Origin: Frigidibacter sp. RF13
GTDB lineage: Bacteria; Pseudomonadota; Alphaproteobacteria; Rhodobacterales; Rhodobacteraceae
Direction: 5' to 3'
Assembly: GCF_026626305.1 (NCBI RefSeq)
Contig: NZ_JAPNUE010000006.1
Coordinates: 150,292 to 214,291 of the forward strand
Length of the DNA stretch: 64,000 bases
The notes beneath the pieces were generated by a model, which saw nothing but the letters and a program-made list of their open reading frames with translations, was not told the DNA's origin and did not search any database. Position numbers and translations under genes: made by a program. Shown here one piece after another: positions 1-8,435 of this stretch (position 1 is the first letter of the stretch; every line of letters starts with the position of its first letter).

Positions 1-2
1 GC

Positions 3-794
3 AGCCATATCGTGGTGCCCAAGCTTTACGACCATGATCGCTGCTATTTCTTCCAGGGCGAGGATGGCCGGATCATCTTTTCCATCCCCTACGAGGAAAC
101 TTTCACCCTGATCGGCACAACCGACATGGATCACGGCGACGATCCGGCGGGACCCGTGTGTACCGAGGCCGAGCAGGACTATCTCTGTGCTTTCGCGTCG
201 AATTATTTCGATAAGCCGGTGACCCGCGATCAGGTGGTCTGGACCTATTCAGGTGTCCGGCCGCTTTACAATGACGGCGCGAAATCGGCGCAGGCGGCGA
301 CGCGCGATTATGTTCTGTCGCTGAACAGTGAAGGCCCGCCGATCCTGTCGGTCTTTGGCGGCAAGATCACCACCTACCGCAAATTGTCCGAGGCGGCGCT
401 GGCAAAGATCGCGCCCTTTCTCGCGCCCGCGCGCGGCGACTGGACCGCGGGTGTGGCCCTCGCCGGAGGCGATTTTACCGTCGGCGCGGCGCCAAGCCTC
501 GGGGCCATGCTGAAACTCGACCATCCGTTCCTGAGCGACTACACCTGCCGCCGCATGGCACGCGCCTATGGGACAGAGGCGGCAAAGATCGTCGCCGGAG
601 CGTCGCGCGCGGAGGACCTCGGCCGCGCCTTCGGTGCAGGCTTGACGGAACGTGAGGTCGATTGGCTGATGGCCAAGGAATTTGCGCGGACGGCGGAAGA
701 TGTGGTCTGGCGGCGCTCGAAACTGGGGCTCAGGATGACGGTCGAAGAGATCGCCGCGCTTGACGTCTGGATGAAGGAAAGGGCCGGAGCATGA
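3..794 (+). CDS. glpD: Aerobic glycerol-3-phosphate dehydrogenase, C-terminal part (5' truncated by window edge)
   Basis: FAD-linked enzyme that oxidises glycerol-3-phosphate to dihydroxyacetone phosphate at the inner membrane and feeds the quinone pool. Only the last ~264 residues are visible; the frame is open from base 3, so the gene starts upstream. The visible part has the family signatures SHIVVPKLY at the edge, [16 protein letters not shown], and [13 protein letters not shown], followed by the C-terminal cap domain. Its stop overlaps the start of glpK (ATGA), so the two form a glycerol-utilisation operon. Family assignment is firm; the regulator and the N-terminal FAD-binding domain are outside the window. 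Confidence 0.95.
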   Translation, partial: SHIVVPKLYDHDRCYFFQGEDGRIIFSIPYEETFTLIGTTDMDHGDDPAGPVCTEAEQDYLCAFASNYFDKPVTRDQVVWTYSGVRPLYNDGAKSAQAATRDYVLSLNSEGPPILSVFGGKITTYRKLSEAALAKIAPFLAPARGDWTAGVALAGGDFTVGAAPSLGAMLKLDHPFLSDYTCRRMARAYGTEAAKIVAGASRAEDLGRAFGAGLTEREVDWLMAKEFARTAEDVVWRRSKLGLRMTVEEIAALDVWMKERAGA

Positions 795-2275
795 GCCATA
801 TCGTCGCCATCGACCAGGGCACGACCTCCTCCCGCGCCATCGTCTTCGACCGCGAGATGCGGGTGAAGGCCTCAGCGCAGCAGGAGTTTACCCAGCATTT
901 CCCCGCGTCTGGCTGGGTCGAACATGATGCGGAGGAAATCTGGTCCACCGTCACCGCCACCGTCCGCGGCGCCATCGACCGGGCGGGCTTGAGTGCCGCT
1001 GACATTACGGCAATCGGCATCACCAACCAGCGAGAAACAACAGTCGTCTGGGACAAGACCACCGGCGAACCTGTGTGTAACGCTATCGTCTGGCAGGACC
1101 GACGCAGCGCACCGCTATGTGAAAAGCTGAAAAAGTCCGGCTACGAGCCAATGTTTACCGAAAAGACAGGCCTGCTTCTGGACCCCTATTTCTCCGCGAC
1201 CAAACTCAAATGGATACTGGACCAGCCCGGAAGCATTGGCCCACAGGCGAGGCGCGGCGAGTTGCTGTTTGGAACTGTGGACACCTTCTTGATTTGGCGG
1301 CTGACCGGAGGAAAAGTTCACGCCACCGACGCCACAAATGCCGCTCGGACGATGCTTTACAACATCCGCGAGAACCGGTGGGACGACGATATCCTACAGC
1401 TTCTGAACATCCCCCGCTCGATGCTGCCCGAGGTCCGCGACTGCGCCGCCGACTATGGTGCGACGCGGGCGGACCTCTTCGGCCGGGCGATCCCGATCCT
1501 CGGGGTCGCGGGCGACCAGCAGGCGGCGACCATCGGGCAGGCCTGCTTCCAGCCCGGCATGATGAAATCGACCTACGGGACCGGGTGCTTCGCGCTTCTG
1601 AATACGGGAAATACTCTCGTCGAAAGCCGCTCTCGGCTACTCGGCACCATCGCCTACCGGCTGAACGGCAAGACGGCCTATGCGCTGGAAGGGTCGATCT
1701 TCATCGCAGGCGCGGTCGTGCAGTGGCTGCGCGACGGGTTGAAGATCATCCGTGAGGCCAAGGAAACCCAGCCGCTGGCGGCAGCTGCCGACCCTGCACA
1801 GGACGTGGTCCTCGTCCCCGCCTTCACCGGCCTCGGCGCGCCCTACTGGAACGCCGATTGCCGGGGTGCCGTCTACGGACTCACGCGGGGCTCGGGCCCG
1901 GCGGAACTGGCAAAAGCGGCGCTGGAAAGCGTGGGCTATCAGACCCGCGACCTCCTGGAGGCGATGCGCGCCGACTGGCAAGGTGCGGCGGATGGCGTCC
2001 TGCGCGTCGATGGCGGCATGGTCGCCTCCGACTGGACGATGCAGTTCCTGGCCAACATCATCGGGGCACCCGTGGATCGGCCTGTCATCACCGAAACCAC
2101 AGCCCTTGGCGCCGCCTGGCTTGCCGGGATGCAGGCGGGACTCTACCCGGACGCAGAAGGGTTCGCCCACACCTGGGCGCTGGACCGGCAGTTCAAGCCC
2201 GTAATGGACGAGGCGACGCGAGACGCAAGATATGCGCGTTGGAAACGCGCGGTCGCGGCAACACTCTCTGTCTGA
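791..2275 (+). CDS. glpK: Glycerol kinase
   Basis: Phosphorylates glycerol to sn-glycerol-3-phosphate with ATP, the substrate of the preceding glpD product. The 494-residue length is normal for the FGGY kinase family. The N-terminal phosphate loop [13 protein letters not shown] (from Asp8), TNQRET, GWVEHD and the C-terminal [15 protein letters not shown] segment are all present. The start ATG overlaps the glpD stop by 4 bp, indicating translational coupling. The gene is followed by a GC-rich hairpin at 2310-2328. Codon use matches the neighbours and there is no sign of damage. Confidence 0.97.
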   Translation: MSHIVAIDQGTTSSRAIVFDREMRVKASAQQEFTQHFPASGWVEHDAEEIWSTVTATVRGAIDRAGLSAADITAIGITNQRETTVVWDKTTGEPVCNAIVWQDRRSAPLCEKLKKSGYEPMFTEKTGLLLDPYFSATKLKWILDQPGSIGPQARRGELLFGTVDTFLIWRLTGGKVHATDATNAARTMLYNIRENRWDDDILQLLNIPRSMLPEVRDCAADYGATRADLFGRAIPILGVAGDQQAATIGQACFQPGMMKSTYGTGCFALLNTGNTLVESRSRLLGTIAYRLNGKTAYALEGSIFIAGAVVQWLRDGLKIIREAKETQPLAAAADPAQDVVLVPAFTGLGAPYWNADCRGAVYGLTRGSGPAELAKAALESVGYQTRDLLEAMRADWQGAADGVLRVDGGMVASDWTMQFLANIIGAPVDRPVITETTALGAAWLAGMQAGLYPDAEGFAHTWALDRQFKPVMDEATRDARYARWKRAVAATLSV

Positions 2276-2309
2276 CCTGCCACGTTCTGTCCCGAAATAC
2301 TCCGGGGGT

Positions 2310-2328
2310 GCGGGGGCAGAGCCCCCGC
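2310..2328. terminator. GC-rich hairpin between convergent glpK and fdsD
   Basis: Perfect 8-bp stem GCGGGGGC/GCCCCCGC with an AGA loop, preceded by CCCGAAATACTCCGGGGG. No clear U-tract follows, so it may be a repeat element or RNA-processing site that also blocks read-through. A related element (GAAAATAC plus a G/C-rich hairpin) occurs near 21266-21303. Confidence 0.55.
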
Positions 2329-2333
2329 GCTTC

Positions 2334-2555
2334 TCAGGCGGCCTGCACCGGCCGGATCTTTGCCGAAGCTTCGACGACGAGCGGCTTCAGCCCCTGACCA
2401 CCAGAAGCTATATGGTCGAAAAGCTGTTTGCGCATGCGCGGCTCCCAGAAGTCGCTGATATGGGCGGCGGTGCCCGCGACAGCCTCGTCATGCTTCTTCG
2501 ATTCGAAGAAAGTGGCGATCTGGTTGGCCATGCGGATCATTTTTTCAGGCGACAT
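2334..2555 (-). CDS. fdsD: NAD-dependent formate dehydrogenase delta subunit
   Basis: Small (73-residue) subunit or assembly factor of the cytoplasmic molybdenum formate dehydrogenase. The start at 2555 (MSPEKMIRMANQIATFF) is chosen because a GAGG ribosome-binding site lies just upstream and the start overlaps the end of fdhD by 11 bp; a longer reading from 2603 is possible but buries deeper in fdhD. Typical FdsD features are the MANQIATFF segment, the DHIASGGQGLKPLV motif near the end and a length of 70-80 residues. It is the last gene of the fds operon. Confidence 0.88.
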   Translation of the reverse strand: MSPEKMIRMANQIATFFESKKHDEAVAGTAAHISDFWEPRMRKQLFDHIASGGQGLKPLVVEASAKIRPVQAA

Positions 2556-3363
2556 CGGCAGCCTCGTTTCCGTCAAATCGTTCGGGATGGGTGAAAAGTT
2601 CAAATTCGGCGCCGCGCAGAACGGCGACGAGTGTCAGTCCGGCAGCATCGGCCTCGCCGATGGCGAGCGCGGTCGGGGCGGAGGCGGCCATCAGCACCGG
2701 CGCGCCGATCATCGCGGCCTTCTGCACCATGTCGACCGATACGCGGCTGGTGATGACCAAGGCGCCGTCGCTGGCCTTGAGACCCGCCCGCGCCATGGCG
2801 CCCGCGAGCTTGTCGAGCGCATTGTGGCGGCCGACGTCCTCGCGCCCGAGCACCACGCCCACGCCGGGGATGTAAAAGCCCGCCGCATGTGCCGCGCGGG
2901 TGGCGTCATTCAGCGCCTGATGGCGGAGAAGGCCTTTCATCGCCGCCTCGCAATCGGCGGGCGTCAGGCGCAGGCCGTCCGCGACGGGTGGCAGCGCGCG
3001 CATCGCCTCGGTGATCGAATCGATGCCGCAGAGGCCGCAGCCGACCGGGCCGACCTGGGCACGACGACGCGCCTGGAAACGGGCCTCTGCCTCGGGCCCG
3101 AGCCACATGCGCAGTTCGATCCCTTGCGGCAGTTCGACCAGCTCGGTTTCGCGGATTTCCGACAGATCGCCGACGATCCCTTCGGTCAGAGAGAAGCCCG
3201 CCGCGAAATCTTCCAGCGCGGCAGGCGTCGCCATCATCACCGCCTGCGTCGTGCCATTATAGACCAGCGCCACCGGCACTTCCTCGGGCACGGCGCGGGT
3301 TCCGCGCTGCCACCGCCCCGCGCGGAAGGCGCGGCGGTCTATGGCGCGGTGCGTCTCCATCAC
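2545..3363 (-). CDS. fdhD: Formate dehydrogenase accessory sulfurtransferase FdhD (FdsC)
   Basis: Transfers sulfur from a cysteine desulfurase to the bis-MGD cofactor of formate dehydrogenase, giving the Mo-SH form required for activity; in fds operons it is called fdsC. The 272-residue protein has the conserved CxxC pair Cys109-Gly-Leu-Cys112 (GCGLCGIDSI) and the C-terminal SRVSVDMVQKAAMIGAPVL region. It begins ATGATG, and the first ATG overlaps the fdsA stop by 4 bp; either ATG could be used. Position between fdsA and fdsD is the standard fds order. Confidence 0.94.
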   Translation of the reverse strand: MMETHRAIDRRAFRAGRWQRGTRAVPEEVPVALVYNGTTQAVMMATPAALEDFAAGFSLTEGIVGDLSEIRETELVELPQGIELRMWLGPEAEARFQARRRAQVGPVGCGLCGIDSITEAMRALPPVADGLRLTPADCEAAMKGLLRHQALNDATRAAHAAGFYIPGVGVVLGREDVGRHNALDKLAGAMARAGLKASDGALVITSRVSVDMVQKAAMIGAPVLMAASAPTALAIGEADAAGLTLVAVLRGAEFELFTHPERFDGNEAADVA

Positions 3364-6239
3364 TCGGCCGCGGGCAGGATGCGGCGGGCCATGTCGGCCT
3401 GCGCCTCATATTCGACCTGCCATTCAGACGGGCCGTTCGAGGGGCTGACCTGGACCGCCGTGACCTTGTATTCCGGGCAATTGGTCGCCCAGTCCGAGAA
3501 ATCGGTGGTCACCACGTTCGCCTGCGTCGTCGGATGGTGGAAGGTCGTGTAGACGACGCCGGGCGAGACGCGGTCGGTGATTTCGGCGCGCAATGTCGTT
3601 TCGCCGGACCGAGAGGACAGCCGCACGAAATCGCCATCCTTGACGCCGCGGTTTTCGGCGTCGTGGGGGTGGATTTCCAAGATGTCCTGATCGTGCCAGA
3701 CGTTGTTTTCCGTCCGCCGCGTCTGCGCCCCCACGTTGTACTGGCTGAGGATCCGGCCAGTGGTCAACAGAAGCGGGAAGCGCGGGCCGGTCTTTTCGTC
3801 GGTCGCGACATATTCGGTCCGGATGAACTTGCCCTTGCCGCGCACGAAGCCGTCGACATGGACGAGCGGTGTGCCGTCCGGCGACTTGTCGTTGCAGGGC
3901 CACTGGATCGAGCCGCGCTCTTCCAGAAGGTCGTAGGTGACATTGGCGAACGAGGGTGTGGTCGCCGCGATTTCGTCCATGATTTCAGACGGATGGTTGT
4001 AGGTCCAACCCGCGCCCATCGCATTGGCGAACATCTGGGTCACTTCCCAGTCGGCATAGCCGTTCTTCGGCGCCATCACCTTGCGCACGCGGTTGATGCG
4101 GCGTTCGGCGTTGGTGAAGGTGCCGTCCTTCTCGAGGAAAGAGGACCCGGGGAAGAAGACATGGGCGTAGTTCGCGGTCTCGTTCAGGAAGAGGTCGTGG
4201 ACGATGACGCATTCCATCGCGGCAAGGCCCGAGGCGACGTGGTGCGTGTCGGGGTCGGATTGCAGAATGTCTTCGCCCTGGCAGTAGAGCCCCTTGAACG
4301 TGCCCTCGACGGCCGCGTCCAGCATGTTGGGGATGCGAAGGCCGGGTTCGGACGAGATCGTGACACCCCAAAGCTTCTCGAAGATGTCGCGCACTTCGGG
4401 GTTCTTCACATGGCGGTAGCCCGGCAGTTCGTGCGGGAACGACCCCATGTCGCAGGAACCCTGCACGTTGTTCTGGCCGCGCAGCGGGTTCACGCCCACG
4501 CCGGGGCGGCCGATGTTGCCGGTCAGCATGGCGAGGTTCGCGATGCCGATGACGGTGGTCGAGCCCTGGCTATGTTCCGTTACGCCGAGGCCGTAGTAGA
4601 TCGAGCCGTTCCGTGCACCGGCATAAAGCCGCGCCGCGGCGCGGACTTCGGCGGCCGGAACGCCGGTGAAGCCTTCGATCCGTTCGGGGCTGTGGCGTTC
4701 GTCGGCGGCGAATTCCATGTAATCCTGGAATTCGTCCCAGTCGCAGCGCTCGCGGATGAAGGCTTCGTCATAGAGTTTCTCGGTCACGATCACATGGGCG
4801 AGCGCGGTGACGATGGCGACGTTGGTACCGGGGCGGAGCGCCAGATGGTGGGCGGCCTTGATATGGTTCGACTGCACCATTTCGGTCCGGCGCGGGTCGA
4901 CCACGATCAGCTTCGCGCCTTGGCGCAGCCGCTTCTTCAGGCGCGAGGCGAAGACCGGGTGGCCTGCGGCGGGGTTGGCGCCGATGACGATCGCCACATC
5001 GGTTTCCTCGACCGAGTCGAAGTCCTGGGTACCGGCCGAGGTGCCGAAGGTCTGGCCTAGGCCGTAACCCGTGGGCGAATGGCAGACGCGGGCGCAGGTG
5101 TCGGTGTTGTTGTTGCCGAAGACCGCGCGGGTCAGCTTCTGCACCAGATAGGTTTCCTCGTTCGTGCAGCGCGACGAGGTGATGACGCCGACCGAGTCAC
5201 GGCCGTACTTGGCCTGGATCGCCTGCATCCGGTTCGCGGCGAATTCCATCGCCTCGGCCCAGGTCACTTCCATCCACGGGTCAGAGACACGCTCGCGGAT
5301 CATCGGGTTCAGGACCCGGTCCTTGTGGGATGCATAGCCATAGGCGAAGCGGCCCTTCACGCAAGAATGGCCCCGGTTGGCCTTGCCCTGCTTGTAGGGG
5401 ACCATACGCACGAGCTCGTCGCCCCGCATCTCGGCCTTGAAGGAACAGCCCACGCCGCAATAGGCACAGGTGGTGATGACCGACCGTTCCGGGGTGCCGA
5501 TCTCGTACATCGACTTTTCTGCCAAGGTGCCGGTCGGGCAGGCCTGCACGCAGGCGCCGCAGGAGACGCAGTCGGACGAAAGGAACGTGTCCGACTTCAT
5601 CCCGGCCTTCACCCGGCTGTCCCAGCCGCGCCCTTCGATCGTCAGGGCAAAGGTGCCCTGCACTTCCTCGCAGGCGCGCACGCAGCGCGAGCAGACGATG
5701 CATTTCGACGGATCGTAGCTGAAATAGGGGTTCGATTCATCCTTGGGGATGAACTGTGGATTGGCCTCGCCAGAATTGTCTTTGGCGCGGAAGTGGGTTT
5801 CCTTGGCCTCGTAGCGCACGTCGCGCAGGCCGACGACCCCCGCCATGTCCTGCAGTTCGCAGTCGCCGTTCGACACGCAGGTCAGGCAGTCCAGCGGATG
5901 GTCGGAGATGTAGAGTTCCATCACGCCCCGGCGGATGTCCTTCAACCGCCCGGTCTGGGTGTGGACCTTGATGCCGGGGGCAACGGGTGTGGTGCACGAG
6001 GCAGGGGTGCCTGCGCGGCCTTCGATTTCCACCAGGCAGAGGCGGCAGGAACCGAAGGCGTCGACCATGTCGGTGGCGCAAAGCTTGGGGACAGAAATTC
6101 CCACCTCCTTCGCCGCGCGCATGATCGAGGTGCCCGCGGGCACGGTCACGTCGAACCCGTCGATGGTCAGCGTCACCATCTCTTTGGCCTTCGAGGCGGG
6201 TGTGCCGTAATCCTGATCGGGAAGGATGAAGTCTTTCAT
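3360..6239 (-). CDS. fdsA: NAD-dependent formate dehydrogenase alpha subunit (bis-MGD, Fe-S)
   Basis: Catalytic subunit that oxidises formate to CO2 (and in relatives can run in reverse) at a molybdenum bis-MGD centre. The 959 residues carry an N-terminal 2Fe-2S domain (Cys54, 65, 68, 82), a His/Cys 4Fe-4S site (His114, Cys118, 121, 127), two more 4Fe-4S sites (Cys180/183/186/190 and Cys224/227/230/234), and the catalytic-domain cluster (Cys258, 261, 265, 293). The Mo ligand is Cys386 followed by His387 in CARVCHSP, the same numbering as R. capsulatus FdsA, so this is the cysteine, not selenocysteine, form. It is separated from fdsB by 91 bp holding two palindromes. Confidence 0.97.
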   Translation of the reverse strand: MKDFILPDQDYGTPASKAKEMVTLTIDGFDVTVPAGTSIMRAAKEVGISVPKLCATDMVDAFGSCRLCLVEIEGRAGTPASCTTPVAPGIKVHTQTGRLKDIRRGVMELYISDHPLDCLTCVSNGDCELQDMAGVVGLRDVRYEAKETHFRAKDNSGEANPQFIPKDESNPYFSYDPSKCIVCSRCVRACEEVQGTFALTIEGRGWDSRVKAGMKSDTFLSSDCVSCGACVQACPTGTLAEKSMYEIGTPERSVITTCAYCGVGCSFKAEMRGDELVRMVPYKQGKANRGHSCVKGRFAYGYASHKDRVLNPMIRERVSDPWMEVTWAEAMEFAANRMQAIQAKYGRDSVGVITSSRCTNEETYLVQKLTRAVFGNNNTDTCARVCHSPTGYGLGQTFGTSAGTQDFDSVEETDVAIVIGANPAAGHPVFASRLKKRLRQGAKLIVVDPRRTEMVQSNHIKAAHHLALRPGTNVAIVTALAHVIVTEKLYDEAFIRERCDWDEFQDYMEFAADERHSPERIEGFTGVPAAEVRAAARLYAGARNGSIYYGLGVTEHSQGSTTVIGIANLAMLTGNIGRPGVGVNPLRGQNNVQGSCDMGSFPHELPGYRHVKNPEVRDIFEKLWGVTISSEPGLRIPNMLDAAVEGTFKGLYCQGEDILQSDPDTHHVASGLAAMECVIVHDLFLNETANYAHVFFPGSSFLEKDGTFTNAERRINRVRKVMAPKNGYADWEVTQMFANAMGAGWTYNHPSEIMDEIAATTPSFANVTYDLLEERGSIQWPCNDKSPDGTPLVHVDGFVRGKGKFIRTEYVATDEKTGPRFPLLLTTGRILSQYNVGAQTRRTENNVWHDQDILEIHPHDAENRGVKDGDFVRLSSRSGETTLRAEITDRVSPGVVYTTFHHPTTQANVVTTDFSDWATNCPEYKVTAVQVSPSNGPSEWQVEYEAQADMARRILPAAE

Positions 6240-6278
6240 GCGCGGGCCTCCTTCATACGGACGGCGTGGGTCTGAGGC

Positions 6279-6304
6279 GCCAAGAATTTTCGAAAATTCT
6301 TGGC
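6279..6304. repeat. 26-bp perfect palindrome A between fdsB and fdsA
   Basis: Perfect inverted repeat: GCC, arm AAGAATTTT, central CG, arm AAAATTCTT, GGC. It lies inside the fds operon, between the fdsB stop (6331) and the fdsA start (6239), and shares two bases with palindrome B. AT-rich arms contrast with the GC-rich surroundings. It may act as an RNA hairpin affecting fdsB/fdsA stoichiometry or be a dispersed palindromic element. Confidence 0.85.
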
Positions 6305-6326
6305 AAAATTCTTCGAAGAATTTTGC
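6303..6326. repeat. 24-bp perfect palindrome B between fdsB and fdsA
   Basis: Perfect inverted repeat: GC, arm AAAATTCTT, central CG, arm AAGAATTTT, GC. Its arms are those of palindrome A in swapped order, so in RNA or single-stranded DNA each arm can pair within or between the two elements. This creates two mutually exclusive folds. Confidence 0.85.
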
Positions 6327-6330
6327 GCGC

Positions 6331-7866
6331 TCATTCTGCGGCCTCCTTCGAACGGGCGAAGTCGTCGGGGAAATGGGTCACGGCGCTCATCACCGGATAG
6401 GGGGTGAAGCCCCCAAGGGCGCAGAGCGAGCCGAGTTTCATGGTGTGGCACAGGTCTTTCAGGATCGGCATGGCCGAGGGGTCGCCTGCTGCGATCCGGT
6501 CGACGGTTTCGACACCGCGGACTGCGCCGATGCGGCAGGGGGTGCATTTGCCGCAGGACTCAATGGCGCAGAATTCCATCGCGAAGCGCGCCATCTTCAG
6601 CATGTCGGCGCGGTCGTCGAAGATCGTGAGGCCCGCGTGTCCGATAAGGCCGTCCTTGCCTGCGAATTCCTCGTAGCCGAAGGGCGTATCGAAGAGCGAG
6701 GTCGGGAAATAGGCGCCCAGGGGGCCACCGACCTGCACTGCCTTCACGGGCCTGCCCGAGAAGGTGCCGCCGCCAATGTCGTTGACGATCTCGCCGAGCG
6801 TCAGGCCGAAGGCGGTTTCATAAAGCCCGCCGTATTTCACGTTACCCGCGATCTGCAGGGGGATTGTGCCACGCGACCGGCCAAGGCCGAAGTCGCGGTA
6901 GAAGGCCGCGCCCCTGTCCATGATGACCGGGATCGTCGCCAGCGAGATGACGTTGTTGACGACCGTGGGCTTGCCCATGAAGCCCTGAAGGGCAGGCAGC
7001 GGGGGCTTTGCGCGCACAATCCCGCGCTTGCCTTCGAGCGAATTCAGCAGCGAGGTTTCTTCGCCGCAGACATAGGCGCCTGCACCTACGCGGACCTCCA
7101 TGTCAAACGCCCTGTCCGAGCCGAGGAGCGTGCGACCGAGCAGGCCCGTCGCGCGGGCGATCTTCAGCGCATCGTCCATCACCTTGATCGCATCGGGATA
7201 TTCCGAACGGATATAGACATAGCCTTTGGTCGCGCCGACCGCGACACCGGCGATGGCCATGCCTTCGATCAGGACGAAGGGATCGCCCTCCATGATCATC
7301 CGGTCGGCGAAGGTCGCACTGTCGCCCTCGTCGGCGTTGCAGACGATGTATTTCTGGTCGGCCTGCGCCTCATGGACGGTCTTCCACTTGATGCCGGTCG
7401 GAAAGCCCGCGCCACCCCGGCCGCGCAGGCCGCTGTCGGTCACTTCCTTCACGATCTCGGCGCCGGTCAGCTGAAGCGCCCTGCGCAAGCCTTTGAGGCC
7501 ACCCTCGGCCTCGTATTCCAACATCGACAGTGGGTCGGTCCGGCCGCAGCGCGCGAAGGTCAGGCGCGTCTGGTTCTTGAAGAAGGGGATTTCCTCGACA
7601 AGGCCGACGGCCTTGGGGTGGTCACCGAAATTTGCGTCGAAGAGCGAAGGCACGTCATCGGCGCCGACCATGCCGAAGCCGGTGCGGCCTGCGGGTGTCG
7701 CGACTTCCAGAAGCGGCTCCAGCCAGACCATGCCGCGCGAGCCGTTGCGGATGATGGTCACGTCCTGCCCGCGCTTCGCAGCCTCGGCCCGGACGGCTGC
7801 GACCAGCTCCTCCGCCCCGCAGGCCTTGGCGGCAGCGTCACGGGAAATGTAGATCGTCAGGCTCAT
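6331..7866 (-). CDS. fdsB: NAD-dependent formate dehydrogenase beta subunit (NuoF-like)
   Basis: Diaphorase subunit that takes electrons from FdsA and reduces NAD+. The 511 residues show an N-terminal thioredoxin-like region, the FMN/NADH-binding GLRGRGGAGFPTGIKW and NADEGDSATFADR motifs, and the 4Fe-4S motif ESCGKCTPCRIG, as in complex I NuoF. The start at 7866 (MSLTIYISRD) is chosen because it overlaps the fdsG stop by 4 bp (ATGA); the frame is open further upstream only as a shadow of fdsG. Downstream of its stop is the twin palindrome. Confidence 0.96.
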   Translation of the reverse strand: MSLTIYISRDAAAKACGAEELVAAVRAEAAKRGQDVTIIRNGSRGMVWLEPLLEVATPAGRTGFGMVGADDVPSLFDANFGDHPKAVGLVEEIPFFKNQTRLTFARCGRTDPLSMLEYEAEGGLKGLRRALQLTGAEIVKEVTDSGLRGRGGAGFPTGIKWKTVHEAQADQKYIVCNADEGDSATFADRMIMEGDPFVLIEGMAIAGVAVGATKGYVYIRSEYPDAIKVMDDALKIARATGLLGRTLLGSDRAFDMEVRVGAGAYVCGEETSLLNSLEGKRGIVRAKPPLPALQGFMGKPTVVNNVISLATIPVIMDRGAAFYRDFGLGRSRGTIPLQIAGNVKYGGLYETAFGLTLGEIVNDIGGGTFSGRPVKAVQVGGPLGAYFPTSLFDTPFGYEEFAGKDGLIGHAGLTIFDDRADMLKMARFAMEFCAIESCGKCTPCRIGAVRGVETVDRIAAGDPSAMPILKDLCHTMKLGSLCALGGFTPYPVMSAVTHFPDDFARSKEAAE

Positions 7867-8330
7867 GCGTCGATCTCCGCGATGATCTTGTCGAAGCGCT
7901 TCTTGGTCACCAGACCCACGACCTTGCCGTCGACCATTGCCGCGGGGCCGCAGGCGCAAAGGCCAAGGCAGAAGACGGGTTCCAGCGTGACCGCGCCGTT
8001 CTTCGTCGTCCCGTGCCAGTCGACGCCCAGCGTTTCGCGGGCGTGATCCGCCACCCGGTCGGAGCCGGCGGCCTGGCAGGCCTCGGCCCGGCAAAGCTTC
8101 ACCACGTGCCGGCCCGCAGGTTCCTCGCGGAAGTCGTGGTAGAAGGACATGGTACCATGAACCTCGGCCCGGCCGATGTTCAAAACTTCGGCAATCACCG
8201 GGATCGCCAGCTGCGGCACATGGCCATATTCGGCCTGGAGCGCATGGAAGATCGGCAGAAGCGGCCCTTCAAGTGCCAAATGGTCCGCGATGATCTCGCG
8301 CACGCGCTCCTCTGACGGGGTGGCTGGCAT
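7863..8330 (-). CDS. fdsG: NAD-dependent formate dehydrogenase gamma subunit (NuoE-like)
   Basis: 2Fe-2S electron-transfer subunit of the soluble formate dehydrogenase, homologous to NuoE of complex I. The 155 residues show the helical N-terminal bundle and four cluster ligands: Cys80 and Cys85 (LCRAEAC), then Cys121 and Cys125 (FCLGLCACGP). First gene of the fds structural operon, 105 bp downstream of the LysR gene and with a dyad in that gap. Start ATG follows a GGAGG-type ribosome-binding site (minus strand). Confidence 0.95.
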   Translation of the reverse strand: MPATPSEERVREIIADHLALEGPLLPIFHALQAEYGHVPQLAIPVIAEVLNIGRAEVHGTMSFYHDFREEPAGRHVVKLCRAEACQAAGSDRVADHARETLGVDWHGTTKNGAVTLEPVFCLGLCACGPAAMVDGKVVGLVTKKRFDKIIAEIDA

Positions 8331-8408
8331 GGGTCCTCCGGGGCTCGCTTTTGTCAGGCCTCGAAAATACGTCTCGGCGATTGAGGGATCAATATCAATA
8401 TACCGTTG

Positions 8409-8431
8409 ATTGATAGGATAAACCTATCAAT
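8409..8431. promoter_or_regulatory. Inverted repeat in the fdsG upstream region, likely LysR-type site
   Basis: Nine-base arms ATTGATAGG and CCTATCAAT separated by ATAAA, just after the LysR stop and ~80 bp upstream of fdsG. Next to it are repeated ATCAATATCAATAT bases. The short spacer, AT-rich centre and location between a LysR gene and its presumed target operon fit an operator for that regulator. A stem this size could alternatively terminate the LysR transcript, but no clear U-tract follows. Confidence 0.6.
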
Positions 8432-8435
8432 CTCT

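Noticed and set aside
3360..6239. Selenocysteine-type formate dehydrogenase
   Set aside because: The Mo ligand codon encodes Cys386 in CARVCHSP and no in-frame TGA is present.
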